This document shows, in pieces, positions 38,464-47,292 of a stretch of 64,000 nt of DNA. Both the position numbers and the translations under genes were made by a program. Location: the NCBI RefSeq assembly GCF_002153375.1, contig NZ_MTBQ01000005.1, forward strand, positions 186,001-250,000, given 5' to 3'. The DNA is from Oceanobacillus rekensis (lineage in GTDB: Bacteria > Bacillota > Bacilli > Bacillales > Amphibacillaceae). Under the pieces are notes generated by a model that ran no database searches, was not told the origin of the DNA, and was given only the letters and a program-made list of their open reading frames with translations. Every line of letters begins with the position of its first letter. The stretch's first letter is position 1.

Positions 38464-39788
38464 TGGCCCTTCGCTTCTTTTTTCCATCTTTTGTTCATAA
38501 AAAAGGCAAAAATCCCGATTAGACCGACAATTCCTAGACTAATAAAAAGGCCCGTTCGATTTGTTTTATCGATCAATGTACCGCTAATACCTGCAAGCAG
38601 GAATATGATCCCAACGTAGTATTTGATTCGGCCCTTTATTTTTTCCTTTTGTAACTTTCTGGCGGAAAGAATAATAAATAGCCAATTGTAAAGAAGCATT
38701 AAGCCGGCACCTGTTGTTACATAGGTATATATTTTTTCCGGAAGTACGAGAGACATTACGATAGAACCGGCAATTCCGATAATAAGTAAACCTAAGGTAG
38801 GAACGGGTACAGCCAGTTTTCCCTCTTTTGCAAAAAAGGAAGGGGCATCTTCGTCCTGGGCTAATGAAACGAGAATCGTCGTTACGCCATAGAAGGACCC
38901 AACCATCGTGGAGAAACCGGCAACTATCAAAGCACCATTGAAAATATGTGGGACAAATCCTAAATCAAAGTCGGCAAGCGCAACGATAAATGGACTTTCA
39001 TCCGTATTAAACACATCCCATGGCACTAAAAGTAATGCCAAAGCCAATGCGATCGTATAAATCGTGACAAGCGATAAAATCATTACTTTGCCGGATTTCG
39101 GGGCTTCTTTCGGTTGCTTTAATTCAACTGCCATCAGGCCCATAACCTCGATGCCTCCGAATGCATAGAAGGCAAAAATCAAACTTGCCCAAAACCCCGT
39201 GAATCCTGTAGGAAAGAGCTCGCCCATGCTACTGGGGATATGTAACTTTTCTACCCCATCAAACAAACCAAAAACAAATGCTCCAGCTATGACGATAAAC
39301 ATGATGATTGCAGCAAGCTTTATCACGGCAAATATATTTTCAATACTCGTTAATTTCTTTGCACCAACCAATAAAACAAAAAGACCGAGGATCGCATATC
39401 CAATTGCAAATAACCATAATGGGATATTCGGAAACCAAAAGCGTGAAAAAATAGACAGTGCGGTAAGCTGACTCCCCATAATTAATATCTCTGCAAACCA
39501 ATACATCCATCCAATACTAAACCCGGCCCAGCGTCCATAAGCTTGTTTGGCATAGGTGCGGAATGCTCCCTTTTCAGGATGGCTTGCCGTTAATTTGGCT
39601 AACGAATCGAAAACAATATAGGTAGCGATTCCAGCCAAAACGAATGCTATTACAATAGACGGCCCGCCTTGTCCGATACCGATACTGGAACCTAAAAAGA
39701 AGCCAGTACCAATCGTACAACCAACCCCAAATAAAGATAATTGCCACCACTTCATATTTTTCTTCTCTTCTTTTTTCGACTCTACCAT
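38460..39788 (-). CDS. APC family amino acid permease
   Basis: 442 residues with 12 predicted spans. The first helix has the APC substrate loop GCTIGTGFFLGSSIGIGQGG, and GGIEVMGLMAVELKQPKEAPK is the consensus cytoplasmic loop. It takes up amino acids by proton symport; specificity not assignable, though the GABA/aromatic-type subfamily is possible. GAGGAGG precedes ATG 39788; an upstream in-frame extension is unlikely. The 370-base gap upstream of the start holds only AT-rich sequence and the small frame listed next. Confidence 0.85.
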   Translation of the reverse strand: MVESKKEEKKNMKWWQLSLFGVGCTIGTGFFLGSSIGIGQGGPSIVIAFVLAGIATYIVFDSLAKLTASHPEKGAFRTYAKQAYGRWAGFSIGWMYWFAEILIMGSQLTALSIFSRFWFPNIPLWLFAIGYAILGLFVLLVGAKKLTSIENIFAVIKLAAIIMFIVIAGAFVFGLFDGVEKLHIPSSMGELFPTGFTGFWASLIFAFYAFGGIEVMGLMAVELKQPKEAPKSGKVMILSLVTIYTIALALALLLVPWDVFNTDESPFIVALADFDLGFVPHIFNGALIVAGFSTMVGSFYGVTTILVSLAQDEDAPSFFAKEGKLAVPVPTLGLLIIGIAGSIVMSLVLPEKIYTYVTTGAGLMLLYNWLFIILSARKLQKEKIKGRIKYYVGIIFLLAGISGTLIDKTNRTGLFISLGIVGLIGIFAFFMNKRWKKEAKGH

Positions 39789-40078
39789 GTTGATCCTCCT
39801 CATACACATACACAAGATATAATCCCCTATATTTTAAAAAAATTTCGTTCTATTTTCTGATTAGTACAAGGAGGAATATATAAGCAAAGGTTTATGTAAG
39901 TTAAACTGTTGTGTGTGATTTTAAAAGGAGCTATTTTGGGATGCATTCGATGCGTTAACAATACAAAAACCAAACTAAAGCATCAGAAATTGTAAAGAAA
40001 TTATAATCTCTTCTTTAAACTGCCTTCATATTTCTAAGTTAATATTGAATTATAATCCTAAAACAGGAGAAATTAAAT

Positions 40079-40174
40079 ATGATGTTTTCAAGTTGGATGT
40101 TAAATTTAAAAATAAAAAATAATATCCAACATATACTTAATGAAAAAGGTGGGACATACATTGGAAATAGCTAA
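40079..40174 (+). CDS. Possible 31-residue leader peptide before ykvS
   Basis: ATG 40079 follows ACAGGAG and encodes a basic peptide beginning MMFSSWMLNLKIKNN. Its stop overlaps the first codons of the ykvS-like gene, whose own ribosome site is inside it. It may be a translational-coupling leader; no homologue is recognised. Confidence 0.3.
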   Translation: MMFSSWMLNLKIKNNIQHILNEKGGTYIGNS

Positions 40175-40340
40175 TGTTGCAGGAATCGGTGATGAGATAT
40201 CATTTAAGTCTGGTGTAAAGGGAATTGTCGAAAAGATTTATCAGAATTCAGTGATGGTATCGGTTACTGAAAATACTACCGAACTGAAATTTGAAGGGAA
40301 TAAGACAGTTATTGGACATAAAAATTATGAGATTATCTGA
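40161..40340 (+). CDS. ykvS: DUF2187 protein, YkvS-like
   Basis: 59 residues from TTG 40161 (AAGGTGGG upstream), or 66 from ATG 40140. IGDEISFKSGVKGIVEKIYQ followed by SVMVSVT is the small beta-barrel pattern (KOW/SH3-like) of the YkvS family of Bacilli. Function unknown. A terminator follows. Confidence 0.7.
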   Translation: MEIANVAGIGDEISFKSGVKGIVEKIYQNSVMVSVTENTTELKFEGNKTVIGHKNYEII

Positions 40341-40346
40341 TACATT

Positions 40347-40384
40347 GAATTGGCGCCTTCCTAATACAGGAAGACGCTTTTTTA
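40347..40384 (+). terminator. Intrinsic terminator after ykvS
   Basis: GCGCCTTCC / GGAAGACGC stem with a T-run. Confidence 0.7.
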
Positions 40385-40389
40385 TCTGG

Positions 40390-40444
40390 GAAGGCGCACT
40401 AAACCAATTACTGTAGAGGTTGTTCGGGACAATGTTCCTGTCCC
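40390..40444. repeat. REP right-end element F
   Basis: GGGACAATGTTCCTGTCCC (40426-40444) preceded by CACTAAACCAATTACTGTAG, the usual right-half motif. No left end was seen; a GC-rich tandem array begins directly after it. Confidence 0.65.
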
Positions 40445-40449
40445 ACCAA

Positions 40450-40612
40450 ACGATCGGCAGCACCACTCAAACGGTCGCCGCGCTTCCCCAGACGGTCGCC
40501 AGCACGCTTCAAACGGTCGCCGCGCCCTTCAGACGGTCGCTAGCACACCTCAAACGGTCGCCAGCGCACCTCAAACGGTCACCGTGCCACCCAGACGGTC
40601 CTCACCGCCCCT
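40450..40612. repeat. GC-rich tandem array, about seven 20-21 bp units
   Basis: Units centred on ACGGTCGCC start at 40471, 40492, 40513, 40533, 40554, 40575 and 40595, with a diverged ACGATCGGC at 40450. Spacing alternates 21 and 20. The composition is far richer in G+C than the rest of the window. A frame crosses it but the 20/21 alternation breaks any repeat protein. Confidence 0.85.
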
Positions 40613-40697
40613 CAATCTAACAAGGCGAAACTTACCACGAATAAAACTGCCCGTATTCCCCATCCTATAAAGGAGAAATATAATTGGAGGTAATATC

Positions 40698-41135
40698 ATG
40701 GCACAGTATTTAAGAGATATCATGACAGCAAATGTTCTTAAGGTTAACGACACGCAAACAGTAAAGGAAGCTGCAGCATTAATGAGCCAGTATAATATCG
40801 GAGCGATTCCAGTAGTAAATAGCAGTGGACAAATGACTGGAATTGTAACAGATCGTGATATTACCCTCCGTACGACAGCACAAGGACAAGATGCAAATAC
40901 ACCGATTTCTCAAGTCATGACTGCACAGCAAATTGTTCAAGGAACACCTGATATGGATGTTCATCAAGCGGCAACTTTAATGGCACAGCAGCAAGTTAGA
41001 CGTTTGCCGGTAATAGAGAATAACCAAATAGTAGGAATGGTTGCATTAGGTGATTTAGCCGTTCAAAATCAATATGCAAATGAGGCAGAACAGGCATTAC
41101 AAAGTATTTCAACCCCATCCGCACCTCAACAATAA
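40698..41135 (+). CDS. CBS-domain pair protein (YhcV-like)
   Basis: 145 residues made of two CBS domains (about 8-58 and 72-125): IMTANVLKVNDTQTVKEAA ... GIVTDRDI and VMTAQQIVQGTPDMDVHQAA ... GMVALGDL. Paired CBS modules bind adenine nucleotides. B. subtilis relatives are general-stress proteins of unknown target. The C-terminal tail is glutamine- and proline-rich. GGAGG precedes ATG 40698 and a strong terminator follows, so it is monocistronic. Confidence 0.85.
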   Translation: MAQYLRDIMTANVLKVNDTQTVKEAAALMSQYNIGAIPVVNSSGQMTGIVTDRDITLRTTAQGQDANTPISQVMTAQQIVQGTPDMDVHQAATLMAQQQVRRLPVIENNQIVGMVALGDLAVQNQYANEAEQALQSISTPSAPQQ

Positions 41136-41154
41136 TAAGGGAGATACCTAAAAG

Positions 41155-41202
41155 AGGTAGTAGCACAGACCAGGACCATGGTTTGTGCTACTACCTTTTT
41201 TG
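41155..41202. terminator. Intrinsic terminator after the CBS gene
   Basis: AGGTAGTAGCACA / TGTGCTACTACCT stem and T-run; also lies downstream of the convergent PTS genes. Confidence 0.85.
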
Positions 41203-41249
41203 TTTAGCTTTTCAATTGTTAGAAGCCCTAAATAAATTGCATAAAAAAG

Positions 41250-41537
41250 TCATTGCATATGAATTCTATTTTTAATGTTATCAAAAACTTCTTCAGATCC
41301 ATTACCTATTAACAAAGGAACCCCATCAATCACTTTCTCCTTTAAATCGTCTGGAACAATTGTCGCGGAGACTATAAAGTCATAATCCTGTTGTACATGG
41401 AATGCTTCACTGACTTTTCCTTGATGCAGTTCTACATGGTCAAGAAGGTTTTCGTTTTTTAACCATTCCGTTAATCTCGCCATGATGATCGTAGATGTAG
41501 CAATCCCTGTCGCGCAAATGACTAACACTTTTTTCAT
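41250..41537 (-). CDS. PTS galactitol-type IIB component
   Basis: 95 residues with the phosphocysteine loop VICATGIATSTI at the N-terminus. It accepts phosphate from IIA and passes it to the incoming sugar. The ATG overlaps the IIC stop by four bases. It resembles GatB of galactitol-family PTS systems. No IIA gene, regulator or polyol-phosphate dehydrogenase is nearby, so the substrate cannot be confirmed. Confidence 0.82.
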   Translation of the reverse strand: MKKVLVICATGIATSTIIMARLTEWLKNENLLDHVELHQGKVSEAFHVQQDYDFIVSATIVPDDLKEKVIDGVPLLIGNGSEEVFDNIKNRIHMQ

Positions 41538-42868
41538 GTTTGTTTTCCGTCCTTTTTCATTTTATTTACATAAACTAAACCGGCTAATGCACCTAAACCA
41601 ATCGCACCAATCCCATACCAGCTTAATAATTTCCCTAGTCCTGCGAATAAGGCAGTTGTCCAAACAGCACCGTCAACAAGGGAAGAAACGCTGGAATTAT
41701 TTCCTATATCGAAGTCTGAAGCTAGAGCCATTTCTGTAAACACGGGGGCTAGCCATGTAGCTATATACAAACCAACACTAATGTAAATGCTTGCAGCAAT
41801 GATTGTGCGGACGATGTTTCCTTTAAATACAGGTACCATTAAACAGATTAAGAATGGGATTGTTGCTAGGTCACCGAATGGCAAAACACCATTTCCTGGT
41901 AAAATGACTGCTAGAAATAACGTAACTGGTATCATGACTAAGGAAGCGGATAAAACAGCGGGATGACCTACTGATAGCGCACTGTCCATCCCAATATAGA
42001 GCTCTCTGTCTGGATACTTTTCCTTCATTTTATTACTAGCAGCTTCTGAAATAGGTGTTAGTCCTTCCATTAATAAGGCAACCATTTTCGGCATTAAAAA
42101 TAAGACGGCAGCAGTCTGTATCGATAATTGCAATATATCTTGGATGTTGTAGCCTGCAACGAAACCGATTAGCAAGCCAAGCAATGCACCTAAGACGATC
42201 GTATGTCCGAAGATTCCGAAACGTTTTTGTATAGAATCTGGGTCTGCTTTTAGCTTATTAAATCCTGGAATCTTGTCAAAAACAGCATTTAATGGCTTCG
42301 CTAAAAAATAGGATGGTGCGGATGCGGCATGTGGAAAGGTTATTTGTTTTAATCCAAAAAATGATTGCATATCTTTAGCTAAAATATCACCCATTAGGAG
42401 CACCACTATAGCGTGTACCGCGGTTGTAAACAGACCTAATGCGAAATCATTTGTCAACGCATAAATAAGAGATCCTGTAAAAGCAATATGCCAATAATTC
42501 CAAATATCAACATTTACTGTTTTCGTTAATCCGAATGCTAATAATAAAAGGTTAATTCCAATTCCTATCGGTATAGCAAGACTTCCAAGTGCATTGCCAT
42601 AGGAAATAGCTGCTGCAGCTGGCCAGCCAACATCAATTGTTTGTAAGTTTAAACCGAAATGATCGACCATCGAATGTGCTGCTGGTCCTAAACTCGTCGT
42701 CAATAAGTTTAAGATGAGATTCAATCCTACAAAACCAACACCGACAATCAATCCCGAATACAATGCTTTTCCTGGACTTATCCTAAGCAGTATTGCGAAA
42801 ATAAAAATAATTATTGGGAGCATCACACTCGCTCCCAAATCGACAAACCATTGTAAAACTTCCAACAT
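41534..42868 (-). CDS. PTS galactitol-type IIC permease
   Basis: 444 residues, multi-span membrane protein: FVDLGASVMLPIIIFIFAIL at the start, GMDSALSVGHPAVLSASLVM and LPFGDLATIPFLICLMVPVF later, as in SgaT/GatC permeases. It forms the membrane channel of a galactitol-family PTS and is translationally coupled to IIB. The matching IIA must be encoded elsewhere. Confidence 0.82.
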   Translation of the reverse strand: MLEVLQWFVDLGASVMLPIIIFIFAILLRISPGKALYSGLIVGVGFVGLNLILNLLTTSLGPAAHSMVDHFGLNLQTIDVGWPAAAAISYGNALGSLAIPIGIGINLLLLAFGLTKTVNVDIWNYWHIAFTGSLIYALTNDFALGLFTTAVHAIVVLLMGDILAKDMQSFFGLKQITFPHAASAPSYFLAKPLNAVFDKIPGFNKLKADPDSIQKRFGIFGHTIVLGALLGLLIGFVAGYNIQDILQLSIQTAAVLFLMPKMVALLMEGLTPISEAASNKMKEKYPDRELYIGMDSALSVGHPAVLSASLVMIPVTLFLAVILPGNGVLPFGDLATIPFLICLMVPVFKGNIVRTIIAASIYISVGLYIATWLAPVFTEMALASDFDIGNNSSVSSLVDGAVWTTALFAGLGKLLSWYGIGAIGLGALAGLVYVNKMKKDGKQT

Positions 42869-42934
42869 ATAGCCCTCCAGACTAGTTTCTATTCTATTTA
42901 AATACTCTATTTAGAGGGCGCCCCACAGCTCAAC

Positions 42935-43951
42935 TCATCCGAAATACCGGTAATATAATGATTTTGCTTCGGTCACATCACTTGTTCCATGCACAAGTAC
43001 CCGTCCATCATGAAACATGACCAAACGATGCGGTTCGCTCGTAAAGGATAATAGAAATGAATTTTGTTCGACTTTTCCTGTATTGGAGAGGCGTGCCGCG
43101 ATCGTTTGCAAGTCTCGCTTTCCTGCTGACGTTGGTCTAATCTGTACTGTATCTCTCCCACATAGTACGGCAGTCTTTGTTTGACTTTCATAGCTTAAAT
43201 GCGGATATGTCGGTGCTTCGCCACAGGACAGGCAGCTTGTATTTTTGAACGTACTGACATCAATGGAAGCTTGCTGATTAGTCCAAAGATCAAACGAAAT
43301 TAATCGCTTTCTTAATGCTTCCTGGTTATCGGTCAATATTTTTAAAGCCTCTGCGGATTGATGGGCAACAACCATTTGAACAACGGGGCTGATAACACCT
43401 GCCGTATCACAAGTCATCCCGCCCATTGGCACTTGCTGCAATAAGCAATGCAAACAGGGCGTTTCATTTGGAAGAATCGTATAACTGATACCATAGCTTG
43501 CAACGACAGCACCGTATATCCATGGGATGCGATATTTTTGCGATATGTCATTGATGATAAGTCGAATATCGAAATTATCTGTTGCATCAATAATCAAATC
43601 GACGCCGTCAATGAGCTGACCCATCTCCAATGGGGTGACATCGATAATTTTTGCTTCAATTTGCACATCCTGGTTAATTTCCTCTAATCGGCTTTTTGCT
43701 GCAATGACTTTGGGCATGCGATTATTTGCATCGCTCTCTGTGTATAGCTGTTGACGCTGCAAGTTGCTCCATTCGACGTAATCTCGGTCAACGATAGTTA
43801 TTTTCCCAACACCAGAACGAACAAGAATCTCCGCGTTCCCTGTACCAAGTGCACCTGCACCAATCATCAGGACATGCTTCTCAGCTAATTTTTCCTGTCC
43901 TTCTTGACCGATGGGCGAAAATAATATTTGTCTGGAATAACGATCATTCAT
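42935..43951 (-). CDS. thiF: ThiF/MoeB/HesA family adenylyltransferase
   Basis: 338 residues. ATP-binding IGAGALGTGNAEILVRSG, DRDYVEWSNLQRQQLY, DATDNFDIRLIIND, and two CxxC zinc pairs (CLHC and CLSC). Adenylates the C-terminal glycine of ThiS before sulfur transfer. The start overlaps the thiG stop by one base. A C-terminal extension of about 80 residues beyond the second CxxC looks like a rhodanese-like or ThiS-binding tail. Last gene of the thiazole operon. Confidence 0.92.
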   Translation of the reverse strand: MNDRYSRQILFSPIGQEGQEKLAEKHVLMIGAGALGTGNAEILVRSGVGKITIVDRDYVEWSNLQRQQLYTESDANNRMPKVIAAKSRLEEINQDVQIEAKIIDVTPLEMGQLIDGVDLIIDATDNFDIRLIINDISQKYRIPWIYGAVVASYGISYTILPNETPCLHCLLQQVPMGGMTCDTAGVISPVVQMVVAHQSAEALKILTDNQEALRKRLISFDLWTNQQASIDVSTFKNTSCLSCGEAPTYPHLSYESQTKTAVLCGRDTVQIRPTSAGKRDLQTIAARLSNTGKVEQNSFLLSFTSEPHRLVMFHDGRVLVHGTSDVTEAKSLYYRYFG

Positions 43952-44715
43952 TAGATGCTAATCCCTTCTGTTGGGCTGCTCGCGGTTGCATAGCGTTTTT
44001 TCGGAATGCGTCCTGCTTCATAGCCGAGTCGACCTGCCTCTACAGCAAGTTTCATCGCTTCAGCCATTTTGACAGGGTCAAGGGATGCGGAAACAGCTGT
44101 ATTTAAAAGGACTCCGTCAGCCCCAAGCTCCATTGCAAAGGCCGCGTCTTTTGGAGAACCTATTCCTGCATCAACAATGACAGGCACATTTGCTTGTTCA
44201 ATAATAAAGCTTAAGTTAAGCGGATTAATTATCCCTTGTCCGGACCCAATCGGTGAGGCACCAGGCATGATCGCATGGGCACCTAACTCTTCCAGTTTTC
44301 GTGCTAAAACGACATCATCAGAAGTATAGGGAAGGACGATGAATCCTTCTTTCAGCAATTCTTCCGTTGCCCGCAGTGTTTCTACAGGATCTGGCAGCAA
44401 GGTTTTATCACAGCCGATTATTTCGACCTTCACCATGTCACAAAGCCCGGAAGCTTTAGCTAGCTTAGCAGTTCGAACCGCTTCCTCAGCTGTTTTTGCA
44501 CCAGCTGTATTGGGCAAAAGATCATAATTTTTCAAGTCGATTTTTTCCAAGAAATTTGGTTGGGATGATTCAAAAATGTCCATCCGACGCACCGAAAAGG
44601 TTAGAATATTTGTTTCTGATACTTCAACCGCTTCTTTCTGGATAGCAAAGCTCGGGTATTTCCCAGTTCCTAAAAATAAACGGGAATTAAATTGTTTTTC
44701 ACCAATCGTTAACAT
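43951..44715 (-). CDS. thiG: Thiazole synthase
   Basis: 254 residues, TIM barrel. Forms the thiazole ring from 1-deoxyxylulose-5-phosphate, dehydroglycine and ThiS thiocarboxylate. [11 protein letters not shown] at the N-terminus, the Schiff-base lysine in [30 protein letters not shown], and [20 protein letters not shown] are typical. It starts one base after the thiS stop. Confidence 0.95.
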   Translation of the reverse strand: MLTIGEKQFNSRLFLGTGKYPSFAIQKEAVEVSETNILTFSVRRMDIFESSQPNFLEKIDLKNYDLLPNTAGAKTAEEAVRTAKLAKASGLCDMVKVEIIGCDKTLLPDPVETLRATEELLKEGFIVLPYTSDDVVLARKLEELGAHAIMPGASPIGSGQGIINPLNLSFIIEQANVPVIVDAGIGSPKDAAFAMELGADGVLLNTAVSASLDPVKMAEAMKLAVEAGRLGYEAGRIPKKRYATASSPTEGISI

Positions 44716-44716
44716 G

Positions 44717-44920
44717 TCATCCGCCTCCTACAAATTCTACTAATTCAATTTTGTCACCATCTGCGACGATTTGTTTTGGATGGTTATTTTTTTCCAAAAT
44801 TATTCCATTATGTTCCACAATGACAATGGGATCATGTTTAAAAAAATGTGTAATGACATCGGCAATCGTAAATACATTGCTTGGGACTTGTAAATGATTT
44901 CCATTCACTAGCAATTTCAT
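44717..44920 (-). CDS. thiS: Sulfur carrier protein ThiS
   Basis: 67-residue ubiquitin-like protein ending in VGGG; the terminal Gly-Gly is adenylated by ThiF and thiocarboxylated. The ATG overlaps the thiO stop by four bases. Confidence 0.93.
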   Translation of the reverse strand: MKLLVNGNHLQVPSNVFTIADVITHFFKHDPIVIVEHNGIILEKNNHPKQIVADGDKIELVEFVGGG

Positions 44921-46041
44921 CGGTTTACCTCCTTGATATATGGTGTTCTGTTAATGGAAAATGGGTGATGGACCGCTTTTCCATCGATCATATCAGCCAT
45001 TAATAATCCGGTAACAGGAGCTAATAAAATACCATTTCGGTAATGGCCAGTTGCAACGAACAGCCCTTTTACATGTGGATGTTCTCCAAGATAGGGCAGT
45101 CCATCACCTGTTTGCGGACGAATGCCTGCCCATGCTTTCTCCCATTTGGCATTTTTTAATGCTGGAATGATGTTTAGCGCTTGAGCCATTAATTGATAAA
45201 GTCCATCCAGTTGTACAGATTCATCAAACGTATGAGGCTTTTCTGTAGCGCCAATAATTAATCTGCCGCCAGACTTCGGAACGATATAGCCTCCAGATGA
45301 AAAAATACTTGATGTGATCATTCGTTCATGCGTTTGTACGGAAAAGCATTCGCCTTTTACGGGATACGTTTCTAATGATATGCCGGTTTTATTTATGATG
45401 TCTTTGCTCCATGCTCCGCCCGCAACAATGACATTACTTGCAAAAAAGCTGTCTGTTCCTGTTCTTACACCGGAGATCCGATTATTATCTTGAATTAATT
45501 CCTGTACCTCGGTATATTCCAGGAAGTCTGTTCCTAAAGCGGCTGCAGATTGGGCCAATGCTTTGGATAAAAGTGGGGCCGAAACTTGCCCGTCATTTGG
45601 CATATATAATCCACCTTGTACAGCTTCGGAAAGTTCTGGTTCTTTTTCTTTCACTTGCTTCGTAGTCAACCATTCTACCTTTTCTCCTATCTTTTCTTGA
45701 AAGGCTGCGATTGCCCGTAAGTGTGCCACCTCTTCTTCAGACTGAGCAACTTTGATAATCCCACTTTGGATAAGCTCGATATTGATATTGGATAAAAATT
45801 GAAGCTCTTCCGCTAATGCAGGAAACATTGCTCTACTTTTACGTGCAAAGGAAAGGAGCGGACTATCTTCACCTATTTCATTTTGTGCACCTAACATGCC
45901 TGCAGCAGCACGTGATGCTTTTTGTGCGAGTGCCCCTTTTTCTACAACGAGTACACGGTAATTACGCTTGCTCAAATGGAATGCAATCGAACTGCCGATG
46001 ACACCTCCGCCAACAATAATGACATCATAATGTTTCTTCAT
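44917..46041 (-). CDS. thiO: Glycine oxidase
   Basis: 374 residues. FAD-binding IIVGGGVIGSSIAFHLSKRN at the N-terminus, RAAAGMLGAQNE, and the C-terminal LFVATGHYRNGILLAPVTG. Oxidises glycine to iminoglycine (dehydroglycine) for ThiG, the aerobic alternative to ThiH. Coupled to tenI upstream by a 17-base overlap and to thiS downstream. Confidence 0.94.
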   Translation of the reverse strand: MKKHYDVIIVGGGVIGSSIAFHLSKRNYRVLVVEKGALAQKASRAAAGMLGAQNEIGEDSPLLSFARKSRAMFPALAEELQFLSNINIELIQSGIIKVAQSEEEVAHLRAIAAFQEKIGEKVEWLTTKQVKEKEPELSEAVQGGLYMPNDGQVSAPLLSKALAQSAAALGTDFLEYTEVQELIQDNNRISGVRTGTDSFFASNVIVAGGAWSKDIINKTGISLETYPVKGECFSVQTHERMITSSIFSSGGYIVPKSGGRLIIGATEKPHTFDESVQLDGLYQLMAQALNIIPALKNAKWEKAWAGIRPQTGDGLPYLGEHPHVKGLFVATGHYRNGILLAPVTGLLMADMIDGKAVHHPFSINRTPYIKEVNR

Positions 46042-46678
46042 TTTTCCCCGCCTTACTTAATGCATGTTTGTAGGATATTGCCTTTGCGACTGGATCACTG
46101 GACAATAACACTCCAGATAAAACCGCGATACCGCTTGCACCATGATTGATAATCTGTGGCGTATTTTGAGGGGTGATGCCACCAATTGCAATCACTGGAA
46201 TGGATACATGCCGAGCGACTTGTTTCAGGCCATCCAAACCTTTTGGCTTTACACCGGGTTTTGAGCGGCTGTCAAAGACATGACCATATAGCAAGTAATC
46301 TGCACCATGTAAAGCTTTGGAAACAGCTTCTTCCACGGTATGAACGGAACAACCAATGTACATGGACTCATCAGTCTTTCTTGCTACGGATACATCGATA
46401 CTTTGATAGGTTAATTGAACACCTCGTACCTGCATGGCCTGGGCTAGATTAACCCGGTGGTTGACAATGATTTTTTCAAGTGAAATGCCTTTGGACTGGA
46501 GCAGGTCGATTGTTTGCATCAATTGAATATCGGACCATGCTTTCTCACGGATATGAAAAAAATCTACATACTCGTTTATCTTTTCAGCAATAGATACAAA
46601 CGTTTCAGGTGACTGTTCACCAGTCGAGATAATATGAAGTTCACCGTATGTATCAGCTTGATTGTTAAAATCATTCAT
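46025..46678 (-). CDS. tenI: Thiazole tautomerase TenI
   Basis: 217 residues, ThiE/TenI TIM barrel: ELHIISTGEQSPETFVSIA, FFHIREKAWSDIQL, GCSVHTVEEAVSKA and AIGGITPQNTPQIINHGASG. In Bacilli TenI aromatises the thiazole made by ThiG. ATG 46678 follows AAAGGAGA; the in-frame ATG at 46702 precedes the ribosome site. First gene after the TPP riboswitch, hence vitamin-B1-repressed. Confidence 0.92.
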   Translation of the reverse strand: MNDFNNQADTYGELHIISTGEQSPETFVSIAEKINEYVDFFHIREKAWSDIQLMQTIDLLQSKGISLEKIIVNHRVNLAQAMQVRGVQLTYQSIDVSVARKTDESMYIGCSVHTVEEAVSKALHGADYLLYGHVFDSRSKPGVKPKGLDGLKQVARHVSIPVIAIGGITPQNTPQIINHGASGIAVLSGVLLSSDPVAKAISYKHALSKAGKNEETL

Positions 46679-46705
46679 CCCAAATTTCTCCTTTAAGATC
46701 ATCTG

Positions 46706-46749
46706 AAAAAATAAAAAACCACTTCCCGCATGAAAAGGAAAGTGGTTTT
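46706..46749 (-). terminator. Riboswitch-controlled terminator before tenI
   Basis: On the minus strand AAACCACTT / AAGTGGTTTT stem followed by TTTTTTATTTTTT. It sits between the TPP aptamer and the tenI ribosome site, so it is the expected expression platform. Confidence 0.8.
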
Positions 46750-46785
46750 ATCGCATAAATAAACAAATAGATTACGATATCCGTT

Positions 46786-46882
46786 CTTTCACTTCCCTCC
46801 GCCGGCATCAACCGTATCAGGTTCAAAGAGTCCCAAAGTCAATCGCTTTGATCTCAGCCCTTTTAAAAGGCACCTCTAGTGA
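46786..46882 (-). ncRNA. TPP riboswitch (THI element)
   Basis: On the minus strand it carries the thi-box hallmarks: GGGCTGAGAT, GACCC-type loop region, ACCTGAT-CGGTT and GATGCCGGCGGAGGGAAG. Upstream of tenI-thiO-thiS-thiG-thiF, so TPP would cause premature termination at 46706-46749. Confidence 0.95.
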
Positions 46883-46940
46883 ATCGGTAAATATTTAATA
46901 ATTTAAATGAATTATAACATTCGTAAAATTATTGTCAAGA

Positions 46941-47190
46941 GGGGACAAGGGGACAGGCACCACGTCCCGAAATATTTTTATTACTAGTACTGAGTATGGT
47001 TTTCTGTTGATTTATTCCTCACTTAGTAACTGAAATGATAGGGAGTGAGACAATGGCAGCGGTTGTTTTTGGTATTGGGTTGAAAGTGGGAGATGGGGAA
47101 ATCATCTTCTATTTCCTGACAGGATACAGAGGGAAGACCCAGCAATTTATTGATTTTTAGCTATATCCGGGACAATGTGCCTGTCCTCCT
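46941..47190. repeat. REPIN-like element G (about 250 bp)
   Basis: Left end GGGACAGGCACCACGTCCC (46950-46968), right end GGGACAATGTGCCTGTCCT (47169-47187), with the right-half motif GACAGGATACAGAGGGAAGA inside. The internal terminator hairpin seen in other copies is degraded here. It fills the 410-base gap between the riboswitch and yoaS. Confidence 0.72.
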
Positions 47191-47292
47191 GTACCTAACA
47201 ACAAACAAGTATTGGAATTTGATATAAATATATTGTAAAACAATAAATGGTGTGCTAATATAAAATAGAATTTAATAAGAGAGGTGAATTTT

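Noticed and set aside
40420-40620. 66-codon frame across the GC-rich array (Thr/Ser/Arg-rich)
   Set aside because: It starts inside the REP end, has no ribosome site, and the 20/21 spacing shifts the repeat frame.
47053-47160. 35-codon frame with a fair ribosome site inside element G
   Set aside because: The end of the frame is the right-half DNA motif common to all elements; the frame is not kept in other copies.
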